64,000 nt of DNA from CAVWXT01 sp963759115 (GCA_963759115.1 CAVWXT010000001.1:248001-312000), one strand, 5' to 3'. Counted from the first letter of the stretch, positions 10,994-20,241 are shown. Notes: generated from the letters alone by a model not told the origin. A program made the numbers and translations.

Positions 10994-11293
10994 CTACTCC
11001 TCGATGACTTCCTTCACAAGCTGGACAAAATGCGGGGATTTTTGCGATTCGCTAAGCTCCGATGCCTTCTTGTCGGCGTCTGCCCGCTGGCTGTATTCAA
11101 ACACGGCGATTCGCCGCAGCGACTGGTTGAAGACGCCCCAAAAGGCCTTCAGCCGGACCTCTTTGGCCACTTTGGCGCGGCTCTTACGCTTGGCGGGGGG
11201 TTTCTTCACCGCGACTTTCGGGTCACCCGCGGCACGTTCTGCCGCGTCGTTTTCAGTACGCAACTCCTTGCGATTCAATATCTTGCGAGCCAT
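10994..11293 (-). CDS. Small basic hypothetical protein
   Basis: A 99-residue Lys/Arg-rich protein. Residues 1-45 are a disordered, highly basic tail (PPAKRKSRAKVAKE) and residues 46-99 look folded (FWGVFNQSLRRIAVFEYSQRADADKKASEL). I do not recognise a family. The composition would suit nucleic-acid or ribosome binding, but that is only a guess. A GGGAGC sequence lies just upstream of the ATG at 11293. Confidence 0.6.
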   Translation of the reverse strand: MARKILNRKELRTENDAAERAAGDPKVAVKKPPAKRKSRAKVAKEVRLKAFWGVFNQSLRRIAVFEYSQRADADKKASELSESQKSPHFVQLVKEVIEE

Positions 11294-11436
11294 GATGCTC
11301 CCCCGGCTGGGTTCGGAAACCGATCAACGCCCTATTCTAACGCATTCCTGCCCCAGTTGCCAGATGGGCGCCCACGGCCTTGCGAACCGAGGGAAACCGC
11401 CTATTCTGAGTCAGGAAGCAACAGCGGTAGGATTCT

Positions 11437-11483
11437 GGTCTTGGGTCTTGGGCCTTCGGCACTAAGACCCAAGACCCAAGACC
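11437..11483. repeat. Inverted repeat of AAGACCC words
   Basis: Two arms built from the word CTTGGGT (GGTCTTGGGTCTTGGG and its complement) flank a loop of about 12 bases. It sits between the small basic protein and the next plus-strand gene. A run of related words recurs near 18210-18280. It has no T-tract, so a simple terminator is unlikely. Confidence 0.55.
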
Positions 11484-11533
11484 TTCCTCGCTTCATCAAC
11501 GATCGCCAATCTCCACCCCCCAGTCCCTTCACC

Positions 11534-12010
11534 ATGCGCTTTTTCCTGGCAGGCATCATGCAGGGTTCGCACACGCAGTCGCGGGTCCACGATCAGGACT
11601 ACCGCCGGCAGATCACGCGGCTGCTGGAGGCCCATTTTCCGCAGGCCGATATCTACGATCCGCGTGCCAAGCACTCCAAGTCGTTGGGCTACGACGACGG
11701 CACGGGGCGAAGCGTGTTCTTTCGGCACAACCTGATGTGCCGCGAGATCGACGTGCTGCTGGCCTTCGTGCCGGAGGCCTCGATGGGCACGGCCATCGAG
11801 ATGTGGGAGGCCTATCAGCACGGGGCCGCGGTGATTACGATCAGCCCGCTGAAGCACAACTGGGCCGTCAAGTTCCTCAGCCACGCCCTGTATGCCGATC
11901 TGCCGGCCTTCGAAGCCGCCCTGCAAAGCGGCGAGATCGCCGGCCGCATTCAAGAAGTCTCACGCAGAGACGAACAATCAGACCGGCCGCCTGATGCCCG
12001 AAGCGAATGA
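11534..12010 (+). CDS. Nucleoside 2-deoxyribosyltransferase-like protein
   Basis: A 158-residue protein with the general layout of the nucleoside 2-deoxyribosyltransferase/DNPH1 group: FFLAGIMQGSHTQ at the N-terminus (phosphate or base contact loop), IYDPRAKHSKSLGYDD, FFRHNLMCREIDVLLAFVPEASMGTAIEMWEAY with the E-MG-A-E pattern, then ITISPLKHNWAVKFLSHALY. These enzymes act on the N-glycosidic bond of deoxynucleotides; many planctomycete members are uncharacterised. The ATG at 11534 begins directly with the motif. The last ~15 residues look like a disordered tail. Confidence 0.55.
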   Translation: MRFFLAGIMQGSHTQSRVHDQDYRRQITRLLEAHFPQADIYDPRAKHSKSLGYDDGTGRSVFFRHNLMCREIDVLLAFVPEASMGTAIEMWEAYQHGAAVITISPLKHNWAVKFLSHALYADLPAFEAALQSGEIAGRIQEVSRRDEQSDRPPDARSE

Positions 12011-12040
12011 CGCTCTCTCCCAAGATCGCGCAAGGGCCAT

Positions 12041-13222
12041 TTAGCGAGACGGTTCGCCGTGCGGGATCTCCCCGCAGGCGTCCAAGGCCAGCAGCACGTA
12101 GCCCGTTCCCTCGTAAGTGCTGATCTCGTCGACCTTGTACGGCGAGCGGGTGAACCAGCAGCCGCTCGCCCGCTGATGGCTCTTCATCCAGAGGACGGCC
12201 TGGTGGAGGCGCGGGTCTTCGGCGGCGATCCGGCCGCCGCATCGCAGCACGTAGACGGCGAACCCCGTGCCATAGCCATCGCTCGCCCCGCGATCCAGCG
12301 GCCCGCCGTCCACGCGGCTCCAGTCTGCCAGGCTGCCCATCGCCCAGCCGCCGTCGGGCCGCTGCAAGGCAAACAGGTCGGCGATCGCTTGTTGCCGCTG
12401 TTCGTCGCCCATCAACCCTTCCACGCGGCTTGCTGCCAGCAGGAGCATGGCCCGCTGATGCATCGTCGCCGGGGGATTCGCCCGCAGGTAGCGGCGGATT
12501 CCCTCCAGGCCGTTTCGCGCCCGCGGCGTATCGGCATATCCCTCCGGCGCCGCAGCCACGCCGATGGCTGCCACAGTCACGCCGAAGTGGTCGTCGATTT
12601 CCGAAGGCGGTTCGTTCTTCTTGACCCAGTTCCAGCCGCCGTCTTCCCGCTGCAGGTCCCAGATCCGGTCCAATGCCTTGCGCGTGAGGGGATGCAATTT
12701 GTTCCCGGTGGCCGCATCGTGTTGGGCGAGCACGGCCGCCGTCATGACCACTTCCGCAACGCGACCGGGTTTCTCTGCGGGGACGAGTTTTGCCACCGCG
12801 ATCTCGGCGGCGAACTGCTCCAAGGCCTGACGCGCTTCACGGTGCGTCGAAGTCGTCGTAGCGATGACCGGTCGAACCGCCAGATACGTAAAGGTGGCAT
12901 GGCAGGCAAAACAGTTCTTCTCGCGGGCATGAGCGCCCAAGTCCAGATATTCCATCGCCTTGGACAGCGAGAACGAACTCGACAAAGGCTCATCGGCTCG
13001 GCTGGGCGCGAGTGGAAGCGACCCGGCTGGCCCCATCTCGGCAGCCGCACCGTGGGAGGTAGTCCACGGTACGGCAACCAGTGCTGCAATCCACACCATG
13101 CTGCAAACGGCACGTGAGCAACTTCCAAAAGTCGCTGGCTGCGTGCCATACTCCCCCCATAGTGGTGATGGGGCGTTTTGCGCCAGCCAGGGTTTTCCCG
13201 AGGCCAAACGACTGATGTTCAT
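12041..13222 (-). CDS. Secreted terpene-cyclase-like (alpha/alpha-toroid) protein with CxxCH motif
   Basis: A 393-residue protein. A hydrophobic export segment lies at ~40-52 (MVWIAALVAVPW) and a single haem-type CFACH motif at 104-108. The rest is an alpha/alpha-toroid with squalene-cyclase QW-like repeats: LQREDGGWNWV (~185) and LQRPDGGWAMG (~290), followed by SDGYGTGFAVYVLR and EGTGYVLLALDACG. The catalytic DxDD of hopene synthase is not seen, so it is probably not a cyclase. Many planctomycetes encode such proteins next to cytochrome-like domains. The start at 13222 is the nearest ATG before the export segment. Divergent from the FHA kinase. Confidence 0.7.
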   Translation of the reverse strand: MNISRLASGKPWLAQNAPSPLWGEYGTQPATFGSCSRAVCSMVWIAALVAVPWTTSHGAAAEMGPAGSLPLAPSRADEPLSSSFSLSKAMEYLDLGAHAREKNCFACHATFTYLAVRPVIATTTSTHREARQALEQFAAEIAVAKLVPAEKPGRVAEVVMTAAVLAQHDAATGNKLHPLTRKALDRIWDLQREDGGWNWVKKNEPPSEIDDHFGVTVAAIGVAAAPEGYADTPRARNGLEGIRRYLRANPPATMHQRAMLLLAASRVEGLMGDEQRQQAIADLFALQRPDGGWAMGSLADWSRVDGGPLDRGASDGYGTGFAVYVLRCGGRIAAEDPRLHQAVLWMKSHQRASGCWFTRSPYKVDEISTYEGTGYVLLALDACGEIPHGEPSR

Positions 13223-13562
13223 GGATGGTGTCCCCGCTCGATCAGGTTGCCCCCTCAGTATAGCCTGAGCCGTGGTTGCTTGAAACCGGACGACCTCGCG
13301 GTTAACTTTGGTAAAATGGTCATCCACCCGGTTAGGTAGACTAGACATCCGCAAGTGTGCGGTTACAATAATGACAGATACGAGTGCTAATTACGTGTCT
13401 AATGTTGCCGATTCTTTCACTTTGCGGTACGCTAATGGAACCAGCCGAGCCTGTTTGGGGGATGCCCAGGGTGTGTCCACGCGTGCGACCGACGCACTCG
13501 TTCACCGCAGCGCATGCTGTTTCTTTGGCGGCGGGAACCGTTCGGCGTAGGAGGATCACGCG
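13223..13562. other. Intergenic region between divergent genes
   Basis: About 340 bases separating the cyclase-like gene and the FHA kinase, so it should hold two promoters. A TTGCCG-N17-TACGCT pair at ~13406-13434 is a weak plus-strand candidate. Nothing else is evident. Confidence 0.3.
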
Positions 13563-14942
13563 ATGCAAGTCAAGCTGATCGTCGTGGGTCGCAAGCAGGA
13601 AGGGGAGGAAATTCCGATCGTTGCGCGTGAGTTCGTGATCGGTCGGGGACAAGAGTGCGATCTCCGGCCCTTGAGCAGGGCGATCAGCCGGAAGCATTGC
13701 GCGATCATCGTGGAAAGGGACGCGGCGGCTATCGAAGACTTCGACAGCACCAACGGCACGTTTGTCAACGGCGAACGGGTGCGAGAGCGGCGGGAATTGG
13801 CCAGCGGAGATCGGATTAAGATCGGCACCTGGGAGTTTGATGTCGAATTGGGCGTTAACGGCGGAGTCAAGAAGGGGGCAAAGGCCCATGACTTTCGGCA
13901 GGCCGAGGCTCGCCGCGGCGCCTCGGCGACTGCCGGCAAGAACGGTCGGGACGCCGGCCGCGGGCTCGACGCTGACGATGACGAGGAGAACGTGATTTGG
14001 TCGGCCGCGAAGTCGGCGACGGACAAAGACACCGTGATGGGCAAAGCCTTGACGATGAAGGGCAAAGCCTTGACCGAGGCGGCGACGGCGGTCTTGCCGT
14101 CTCTTCCGCCTCTTCCGTCGCAGCTTGGGGCAACGGCCAAGGAAGATTCGCCGTCGCTGCTGCGAAAAGGACGCGATGAGCCGGCGCAGCGGCCCAAGGA
14201 GCGCACGGCGGGATTGCTCCAAACCGTCGCCCAACTCCGCAAGGAGTTGCAGGCGCGCAAGCTCGCCGAGGACGCATTGCGGCAGGAGCGGCGGAAATTG
14301 GAGCACCTGCTGCGCGCCAGCGACCACGAACGGCAACTGATTGCCTACGAAATTCACGACGGCCTGGCCCAGCAGTTAGCAGCGGCCATCATGCAGTTGC
14401 AGGCCTACGCTCGCATGAAGGATGAGCAACCCGAGAACGCGGCGAAGGCCTTCGAGGCCGGAATGGCGTTGCTGCGGCAAGGCCACGTCGAGGTCCGGCG
14501 CCTGATCGGCGGCGTGAGGCCGCCCATCCTCGATGAGTCCGGTATTGTCGCCGCGATCGGCCATCTCGTGGATGAGCAGGAGTATCTCGGCGGGCCGCTG
14601 ATCGAATTCCGCAGCCAGGTCGAGTTCGGCAGGCTGGATTCGGTCCTGGAGAACGTCATCTATCGGATCGTCCAAGAGGGGCTCACGAACGCCTGCAAGC
14701 ACAGCCAGAGCGAGAGGGTTCTGGTGGAGTTGACGCAGCAGGGCGATCGCGTGCGGATTCAGATCCGGGACTGGGGAATCGGCTTTGCGCCGGCCGCGAT
14801 CAGCGACGGCTGCTTCGGCTTGAAGGGGATTCGGGAGCGGGCCCGGCTGCTCGGGGGTAGGGCCCTCATGGAAAGCGCCCCCGGCAAAGGGACGGGGATT
14901 GTGGTGGACTTGCCGTTGGTGTACCAAAAGCGACCGGAATGA
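13563..14942 (+). CDS. FHA domain-containing NarL-type sensor histidine kinase
   Basis: A 459-residue soluble signalling protein. Residues 1-100 form an FHA phosphothreonine-binding domain (FVIGRGQECDLR, ISRKHC, DFDSTNGTFVNG). A low-complexity Ala/Pro linker runs to ~215, a coiled coil to ~255, then a HisKA_3 dimerisation segment with the phospho-acceptor His at ~265 (YEIHDGLAQQLAAAIMQLQ), and a HATPase_c domain (RIVQEGLTNACKHSQS as the N box, DWGIGF as G1, GLKGIRERARLLGG as G2). HisKA_3 kinases normally pair with a LuxR-type regulator; none is adjacent. With no membrane segment, input probably comes from a phosphorylated partner through the FHA domain. Confidence 0.9.
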   Translation: MQVKLIVVGRKQEGEEIPIVAREFVIGRGQECDLRPLSRAISRKHCAIIVERDAAAIEDFDSTNGTFVNGERVRERRELASGDRIKIGTWEFDVELGVNGGVKKGAKAHDFRQAEARRGASATAGKNGRDAGRGLDADDDEENVIWSAAKSATDKDTVMGKALTMKGKALTEAATAVLPSLPPLPSQLGATAKEDSPSLLRKGRDEPAQRPKERTAGLLQTVAQLRKELQARKLAEDALRQERRKLEHLLRASDHERQLIAYEIHDGLAQQLAAAIMQLQAYARMKDEQPENAAKAFEAGMALLRQGHVEVRRLIGGVRPPILDESGIVAAIGHLVDEQEYLGGPLIEFRSQVEFGRLDSVLENVIYRIVQEGLTNACKHSQSERVLVELTQQGDRVRIQIRDWGIGFAPAAISDGCFGLKGIRERARLLGGRALMESAPGKGTGIVVDLPLVYQKRPE

Positions 14943-15091
14943 CTCGATCGGCAGCGCACCGCCCCAAATCGCTCCCGCCTCGTTTCCCGCCGCGTTCGGC
15001 AGGGCCCGCCTCTGGTCTCTCGGTCAAACAACGGTTCTGGATCTCGAACATTGCCGCCTGGGGCGCATCAACCAATACGGGAGAACACATC

Positions 15092-15836
15092 GTGAAACGG
15101 ATTCTTGTCGCAATCGGTTCTTTCCTGGCCATGCTGTTGGTCGCGGGGTGCAGCCGGGAAGAACCGGTCACCAGAACGCAGGTTCCCGCCGCGGCGGATG
15201 CGGCAAGCGCCGGTTTCAGCGGGACCGCGGTCGAAACCATGAATACCACGGGCTACACCTATGTCCTGGTCGATACGGGCAGCGAAAAAACCTGGGCGGC
15301 CGCCCCGGAGTTCCCCGTCAAAGTGGGCGACAAGGTGGAGGTGCCCGCCGGGACGCCGATGCACAACTTCCCGAGCAATACTCTCAACCGCGAATTCGCG
15401 GTGATCTATTTCGCCAGCCTCGATCACCAACCGCACCACCGGGGCCACGTCCAAAGCGGGCGCAATGCCCCCCGGTCATCCCGCCGTCGCCGCGACTCCG
15501 CCCCAAGTCGACCTGACCGGTATTGCCAAAGCCGAAGGCGGCGTCACCATCGGGGAACTGTACGCCGACAAGGCTAACCTGGCGGGCAAGCCAGTCACGC
15601 TGCGCGGCAAGGTGGTCAAATACAATCCGCAGATCATGGGCAAGAACTGGATTCACATCCGCGACGGCAGCGGAGACGCCAACAACCATACCAACGATCT
15701 GATTCTCACCACCGATGTCACCGCCAAGGTCGGCGACACCGTGTTGGTGAGCGGCCAAGTGGTCCTCGATAAGGACATCGGCAGCGGCTACCAATTCGAT
15801 GTGATCATCGAAGACGCCAAGGTAACAGTCGAGTAG
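15092..15836 (+). CDS. Lipoprotein with OB-fold domain, one frameshift
   Basis: A GTG at 15092 gives VKRILVAIGSFLAMLLVAGCSREE, a classic lipoprotein signal with the lipobox LVAGC. The exported part has two beta-rich segments: TGYTYVLVDTGSEKTWAAAPEFPVKVGD, then, after a proline/histidine linker where the frame breaks (~15445), VTLRGKVVKYNPQIMGKNWIHIRDGSGD, the nucleotide-binding-like OB-fold seen in many secreted planctomycete and proteobacterial proteins. The second half is in frame from AMPPGHPAVAATPP to the stop at 15836. It precedes the MBL hydrolase by about 30 bases and may share its transcript. Function unknown. Confidence 0.75.
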
Positions 15837-15868
15837 CGTGCGTGTGACCTGCAAGAAAGGAGAATCCC

Positions 15869-16655
15869 ATGCGTTACTTGCTTCGAGCGCCGGGGATTGC
15901 CGGCGTCTGCCTGGCGGCGGCAGTCGGCTTGGGCCAGGCAGCCGAGAAGGAGCTCACGGGCGATCAGATCCCGACCGGGCAAGGGAACCTGATCCTGCAT
16001 CCCGTCGAGCACGCGACGTTCGTCATGCAATGGAACGGCAAGACGGTCTACGTGGACCCGGTCGGCGGGGCCAAGGCCTTTGCCGGTTTGCCCCGGCCGG
16101 ACCTCGTCCTGGTGACTCACGGTCACTTCGATCACTTCGATCCGGCCACGCTTGAGGGACTCGTGCCGGCCGCGAGCCGAGCGCGGATTGTCGCCCCGAA
16201 GGAGGTTGCCGAGAAGATTCCGCAAGGGCCGCTGAAGGAGAAGACTACGATCCTGGCCAACGGCGAGAAGGCCGAAGTGGATGGCATCGGGATCGAAGCC
16301 GTGCCCGCCTACAACATCACGCCGGAGCGGCGGCAGTTTCATCCCAAAGGACAGGGCAACGGCTATCTCGTGCGGATGGGCGGAAAGACCGTTTACGTCG
16401 CCGGCGACACCGAGAACATCCCCGAGATGCGCGGGCTCAAGGGCGTCGACGTGGCACTCTTGCCGATGAACGAGCCGTACACGATGAGCGTCAGCCAGGC
16501 GGCCGACGCGGTTCGCGCAGTTCAAGCCGAAGATCGTCTACCCCTATCACTACCGCAACAAGGACGGCTCGAAGGCCGACTTGGAGTCGTTCAAGAAGCT
16601 CGTCGGCGCCCAGAGCGGCACCGAGGTCCGAATCCGACCGTGGTATCCGCAGTAG
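15869..16655 (+). CDS. Exported metallo-beta-lactamase-fold hydrolase (UlaG-like), one frameshift
   Basis: A signal peptide (residues 1-25, ending GLGQAAE) precedes an MBL-fold core: LVLVTHGHFDHFDP carries the HxHxDH zinc motif (~75-82), GNGYLVRMGGKTVYVAGDTENIPEM supplies the conserved Asp of motif 4, and VDVALLPMNEPYTMS follows. The frame is lost near 16515; the other frame continues with FKPKIVYPYHYRNKDGS, which holds the terminal zinc-binding His, and ends IRPWYPQ at 16655. Family members are L-ascorbate-6-phosphate lactonase-like or general metal-dependent hydrolases; the substrate is not predictable. SD AAGGAGA precedes the ATG. Confidence 0.85.
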
Positions 16656-16675
16656 CCTGATGCAGGGAGATTGTT

Positions 16676-16771
16676 GGGTGGCACGGGCAGCTCGCCTGCC
16701 CGTGTCGGGTGCTGCGGGAAATCTTGTCTTCCCAGTCGCCTGCACGGGCAGACTAGCTGCCCGTGCCACCC
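16676..16771. repeat. Dispersed palindromic repeat, GTGGCACGGGCAG family
   Basis: Two facing arms (GGGTGGCACGGGCAG at the left, its complement at the right), each itself containing a smaller palindrome (GGGCAG..CTGCCC). It lies between the convergent MBL and HEAT genes. Related copies are at ~20079-20145 and ~56711-56775. Confidence 0.7.
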
Positions 16772-16787
16772 AAAGCGACATCTTGGC

Positions 16788-18010
16788 TCAATTGCGCCGC
16801 GGGTCGAACACCTCGGCGCCTTCCTCTGGGCCGAGTACCAACTCTTCCACGCCTGCTTGTCGTAGCCGAAGTTCTGGCCGGTCAGGGACACCAGGGCGTC
16901 GAGCACGGAAGGGTTGTTCATAGGCTGGTGGATGACGGTTGGCCCGCCGCCCGCCGACAGCCCGCCGCCGGAATGGCCGGGGCCGCCGCCGAAGGTGGCG
17001 CTCGTCGATCCGTCGCCGCCCGCCTTGGGAATAATGAACTTATGGACCGTAACCACGGCGTCGATCAACGGACCGATGGCCGAGGGGTCTTTCATCCGCC
17101 CTAAGGCAACCCCTGCCAAGTTGACGGTTTCGTTGTTGGATTTCCTGTCCTTCAGTTTGCCGACGAAGTAGGAGATCACCTCCGGCCGTTTCTTCGCCTG
17201 CAAGCGGTCCAGACACGTAAACCGCACCTCCTCCACGTCATCCGACATGGCGGCGATGGCCAGGGACATGGCGGCCGCCGAGTCGCCGATGTTCGCCAGC
17301 GCGTCGACGAACAACAGGCGAACGTGCGGGTCCCCCTCGTCGCGCAGGCCCAGCGTCAGGGCCCTCACCGCCTGCGGATCGGTGAGGCCGCGAATGTTGT
17401 CGCGGGCGTCGCGAACCTGCTGGTCGCGGTCGCTGTTGAGCCAGCCGCGCCAGCGCTTTACTTTCGCAAACCACTCCTGCTGAGTGGCCTTCCCGTTTCG
17501 CTCGTTCTCGAGGGCCTCGATTTCCTGGGGCGACATCCATTTGCCCTTGTACTTTCGATAACCGCGATCGATCATGACCTCGTCGCGGGTGGTCCATTTG
17601 CCGTTCAACTGGCTATAGCCCAAGGCATGGCGGGCCTCGACGTGTTCGGGATCAAGCTCGATCACCCGCCGCAGGTGCGTCTCCCGCTGCGTCTTCAGCT
17701 TGTGTTCGAGACACCACTGGGCCAGTTCCCACTGGGCCGCCGCCGTGTCGGCATAGGTCGGGCGGATCCGCTCGTACTCGGCTTCATCGCCGCGCAGGCG
17801 GCGGACCTTCTCGACCTGCGTCGCGTCGAGGGTCACTTGGGCGCCGTCGGCTACTTGAATGACGTACTGCTTTGGGCGGTTTTCATTGCGGTTGACCAGT
17901 TCGCCCACGATGCGGCCGCCGCCGACCAGTTCGAAGACTTCCGCCAGCGCAGAATGTGCCGACAACGCCAGCACCAGCAAGAAAGCAACGGCAGCCAGAA
18001 TCGGCTTCAT
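16788..18010 (-). CDS. Secreted HEAT-repeat protein, frameshift near C-terminus
   Basis: Signal peptide at residues 1-23 (LAAVAFLLVLALSAHSALA). Then comes an Sm-like or SHD1-type beta segment (EVFELVGGGRIVGELVN), a TPR-like stretch (AAQWELAQWCLEHKLKTQRETHLRRVIELDPEHVEAR), and from ~200 HEAT/PBS-type helical repeats (QAVRALTLGLRDEGDPHVRLLFVDALANIGDSAA and similar). A Gly-rich linker at ~325-350 precedes a final helix (WKSWYSAQRKAP). The reading frame then drifts near 16818; one base over it ends naturally as EVFDPRRN-stop at 16788. This layout is common in planctomycetes and of unknown function. Confidence 0.75.
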
Positions 18011-18286
18011 GAGTTCCCGCCGACAAAACGCTTGGGGTGATACTGCTTGCTCCCCCTAGTATACGAGTTGGGGGCCGGGTGCGGCAACGCAAATCCGTCG
18101 CAAGTGCCGGGTCCTGCCGGTTTTTTTGGCCTTTACCCCCCCAGATTGGCATAGGGAAACGGCCGGACAATCGGTAACCTAGCGATCTACTGGGGGACCG
18201 CGCTCACTCGGGTCCTGGGTTTTCGGTCTACGTTGCGGCCGTTGACGCGAGACCTGGAATCCAAGTCCAAAGACCCAAGTCCTATC

Positions 18287-19288
18287 ATGATTCGACACGT
18301 TTCCATCATGCTCATGGTCGCCGTGGCGGCCGGCGCAATTTACTTCTTTCTGAACTACGAAATCCGCACGCAGTATGAGAACGGGCAGCCGGCCTACTGG
18401 AAGATCGTGCCCAGGAACACGCCCACGGGCGGACGCGGGACGGCCGACTCGCTCGACGGGCCGGTCCGGCCTACGATCCGCATTGCCACGTTCCATCTCG
18501 GCCGCTTCGACGATGCCAAGCTGGCCAACCCGCGGGTAAGCGACGTGCTGGTGCGCCTCTTTCCACGATTCGAGCTGGTCGCCGTCCAAGGCGTGCGGGG
18601 CAAGAATCAGGGCGTGCTGCTCCGACTCATCGAGCAGATCAACAAGACCAGCGGCCGGTCCTACGACTTCGCCACCTGCCCCACCCAACAGCGCGACGGG
18701 CTGGAGCACTACAGCGCGTTCGTCTTCGATCGCCGGCGAATCGAAGTAGATCAGAGCACGGTACACTTCGTCGAGGACCCGATGGGCCGCTTTCGCGTCA
18801 AGCCCCTGACAGGGCTGTTTCGCGTGCGTGGGCCGGATCCTGCCGAGGCATTCACTTTCGCCCTGATCAACGTGGAAGCCGACCCCGAGCGGGTCGACGT
18901 GGAATTGGACCTGTTTGCCGAGGCGTACCGCGCCATGCGCAACAGTCTCCGCGGCGCGGACGGGAAGCCCGAGGACGACATCATCTTGCTTGGTAACCTC
19001 GAAAGCGACAACCAGCACCTGGGTCAATTGGGCAAGCTGTTGGGCGTGGCGCCGCTCCTATCCGGCATGCCCACCACGACCCGCGGCACTCACCTGCTGG
19101 ACAACATCCTGCTGGACCGCCGGGCCACGAGCGAGTTCACCGGCCGCGTGGAAGTGCTCGACGTGATTCGCGAGTTCGAACTGACCAATGCCGAGGCCCT
19201 GGAAGTGTCCGAACATCTGCCGGTGTGGGCGGAGTTCAGCGCCTATGAGGGCGGACAAGCGGGCCACGCTTCACCAGCGGCAAACTGA
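18287..19288 (+). CDS. Membrane-anchored endonuclease/exonuclease/phosphatase-fold protein
   Basis: A 333-residue protein. An N-terminal membrane anchor (IMLMVAVAAGAIYFFLNYE, ~6-24) leads to a DNase-I-like domain: IRIATFHLGRF, FELVAVQGVRG, YSAFVFDRRRIEV, FTFALINVEADPE, DIILLGNLESD, THLLDNILLDR and EVSEHLPVWAEF. The usual catalytic pattern (E in DIxxLQE, HxDP, GDFN, SDH) is degenerate: Gln-Gly replaces the Glu-containing motif, Asn-Val-Glu replaces the first His motif, and GNLES replaces GDFNS. Only the final SEHLPV keeps its His. It is probably a non-catalytic or divergent member. Start ATG 18287. Confidence 0.7.
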   Translation: MIRHVSIMLMVAVAAGAIYFFLNYEIRTQYENGQPAYWKIVPRNTPTGGRGTADSLDGPVRPTIRIATFHLGRFDDAKLANPRVSDVLVRLFPRFELVAVQGVRGKNQGVLLRLIEQINKTSGRSYDFATCPTQQRDGLEHYSAFVFDRRRIEVDQSTVHFVEDPMGRFRVKPLTGLFRVRGPDPAEAFTFALINVEADPERVDVELDLFAEAYRAMRNSLRGADGKPEDDIILLGNLESDNQHLGQLGKLLGVAPLLSGMPTTTRGTHLLDNILLDRRATSEFTGRVEVLDVIREFELTNAEALEVSEHLPVWAEFSAYEGGQAGHASPAAN

Positions 19289-19347
19289 AGATTGAGTATT
19301 GGAAATTGTCAATTTCAAATTTTCAATTTGCAATATTGAAGGATCGT

Positions 19348-19917
19348 ATGGCGCTTTCCTCCCGCTTCTCCGAAGGCTTTTCTTATGCCGCCGCGCTCCA
19401 TGCCCGGCAGCGCCGAAAGCTCTCCGGCGAGCCGTATCTGGCGCACCTGTTGGCCGTGGCCGCGATCGTCATGGAGCACGGCGGCAACGAGGATGAGGCG
19501 ATCGCCGCCCTACTGCACGACGCCGTCGAGGATCAAGGCGGCCTGCCGACGCTGGAGGAGATTCGCCGCCGCTTCGGGCCGGCGGTGGCCGAGATCGTCG
19601 AGGGCTGTACGGACACGGCTTTGATGCCGAAGCCGCCCTGGCGGCAACGCAAAGAAGCGTATATTGCCCGGCTGCAAAATGCCTCGGCATCCGTGCGGCT
19701 GGTCTCGGCGGCCGACAAGCTGCACAACGCCCGCTCGATTCTCCGCGAGTATCGCCAGCGGGGCGAATCGCTGTGGGCCAGTTTCCGCGGCGGCCGCGAG
19801 GGCACGCTCTGGTACTACCGCACAGTCGTCGAAACGCTGAAACAAAGCGGCGTCAATCCGCTCGTGGAAGAACTCGACCGAACCGTAACGGAACTGGAAG
19901 CCGTCTCAACGGTCTGA
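19348..19917 (+). CDS. HD domain phosphohydrolase (SpoT/MESH1-like)
   Basis: A 189-residue stand-alone HD hydrolase. The metal-binding set is visible: YAAALHARQRRKLSGEPYLAHLLAVA (first His), LLHDAVEDQ with the HD pair at ~57-58, and VRLVSAADKLHNARSIL with the second Asp. The DxxHNAR and QxRK features are those of (p)ppGpp hydrolase-like enzymes such as MESH1, which lack a synthetase domain. Real substrate may be ppGpp, NADPH or another nucleotide. The ATG at 19348 gives the natural N-terminus. It is downstream of the DNase-I-fold gene by about 60 AT-rich bases. Confidence 0.85.
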   Translation: MALSSRFSEGFSYAAALHARQRRKLSGEPYLAHLLAVAAIVMEHGGNEDEAIAALLHDAVEDQGGLPTLEEIRRRFGPAVAEIVEGCTDTALMPKPPWRQRKEAYIARLQNASASVRLVSAADKLHNARSILREYRQRGESLWASFRGGREGTLWYYRTVVETLKQSGVNPLVEELDRTVTELEAVSTV

Positions 19918-19958
19918 ACCTTTCCGCGCAAACCCTCGTTCCCACACGTGAGTTTATT

Positions 19959-20029
19959 GTGGGAGGCGACTCCAGTCGCCGAATTCACGGTCTATCGCCG
20001 CACAATCGGCGACTGGAGTCGCCTCCCAC
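19959..20029. repeat. Dispersed inverted repeat, GGAGGCGACTCC family
   Basis: Arms GTGGGAGGCGACTCCAGTCG and its complement, each containing an internal GGCGACT/AGTCGCC palindrome, separated by about 25 bases. A second copy with two changes lies at 60697-60765 between the Tat oxidoreductase and nuoA. Confidence 0.8.
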
Positions 20030-20078
20030 AGCCGTTTCCTGCAAGTAGTGCGTCAACCGACCTGACTTGACGGGTGCC

Positions 20079-20145
20079 ACGGTCTGCTTGTCAGCCCGTG
20101 CTGTGGCCGGTTCCTGCACTGGCCGGCAAGCGGCCAGTGGCACCC
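20079..20145. repeat. Dispersed palindromic repeat, GGTGCCAC family
   Basis: Outer arms GGGTGCCAC and its near-complement GTGGCACCC, with an inner GCCGG..CCGGC palindrome and GGCCAGTG word. It is a variant of the 16676-16771 repeat. Confidence 0.55.
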
Positions 20146-20241
20146 AAGCTGTCAACACAGCACGGTTGGGGCAGTAGGTCATAGCCGCAGAGCGTGGGAA
20201 CCCGGAACAAATCTGTCGCAGCCTTTCCGCAAATTTTCCTC

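Larger units (their letters stand above)
19918..20241. other. Repeat-filled intergenic region
   Basis: Holds two palindromic repeats back to back (19959-20029 and ~20079-20145). No coding sequence is evident. A promoter for the downstream cassette begins at 20242. Confidence 0.6.

Noticed and set aside
11437..11483. Rho-independent terminator
   Set aside because: Stem-loop is present but lacks a T-tract on either strand.
13341..14357. 338-residue open frame on the minus strand
   Set aside because: Antisense to the FHA kinase; no domain.
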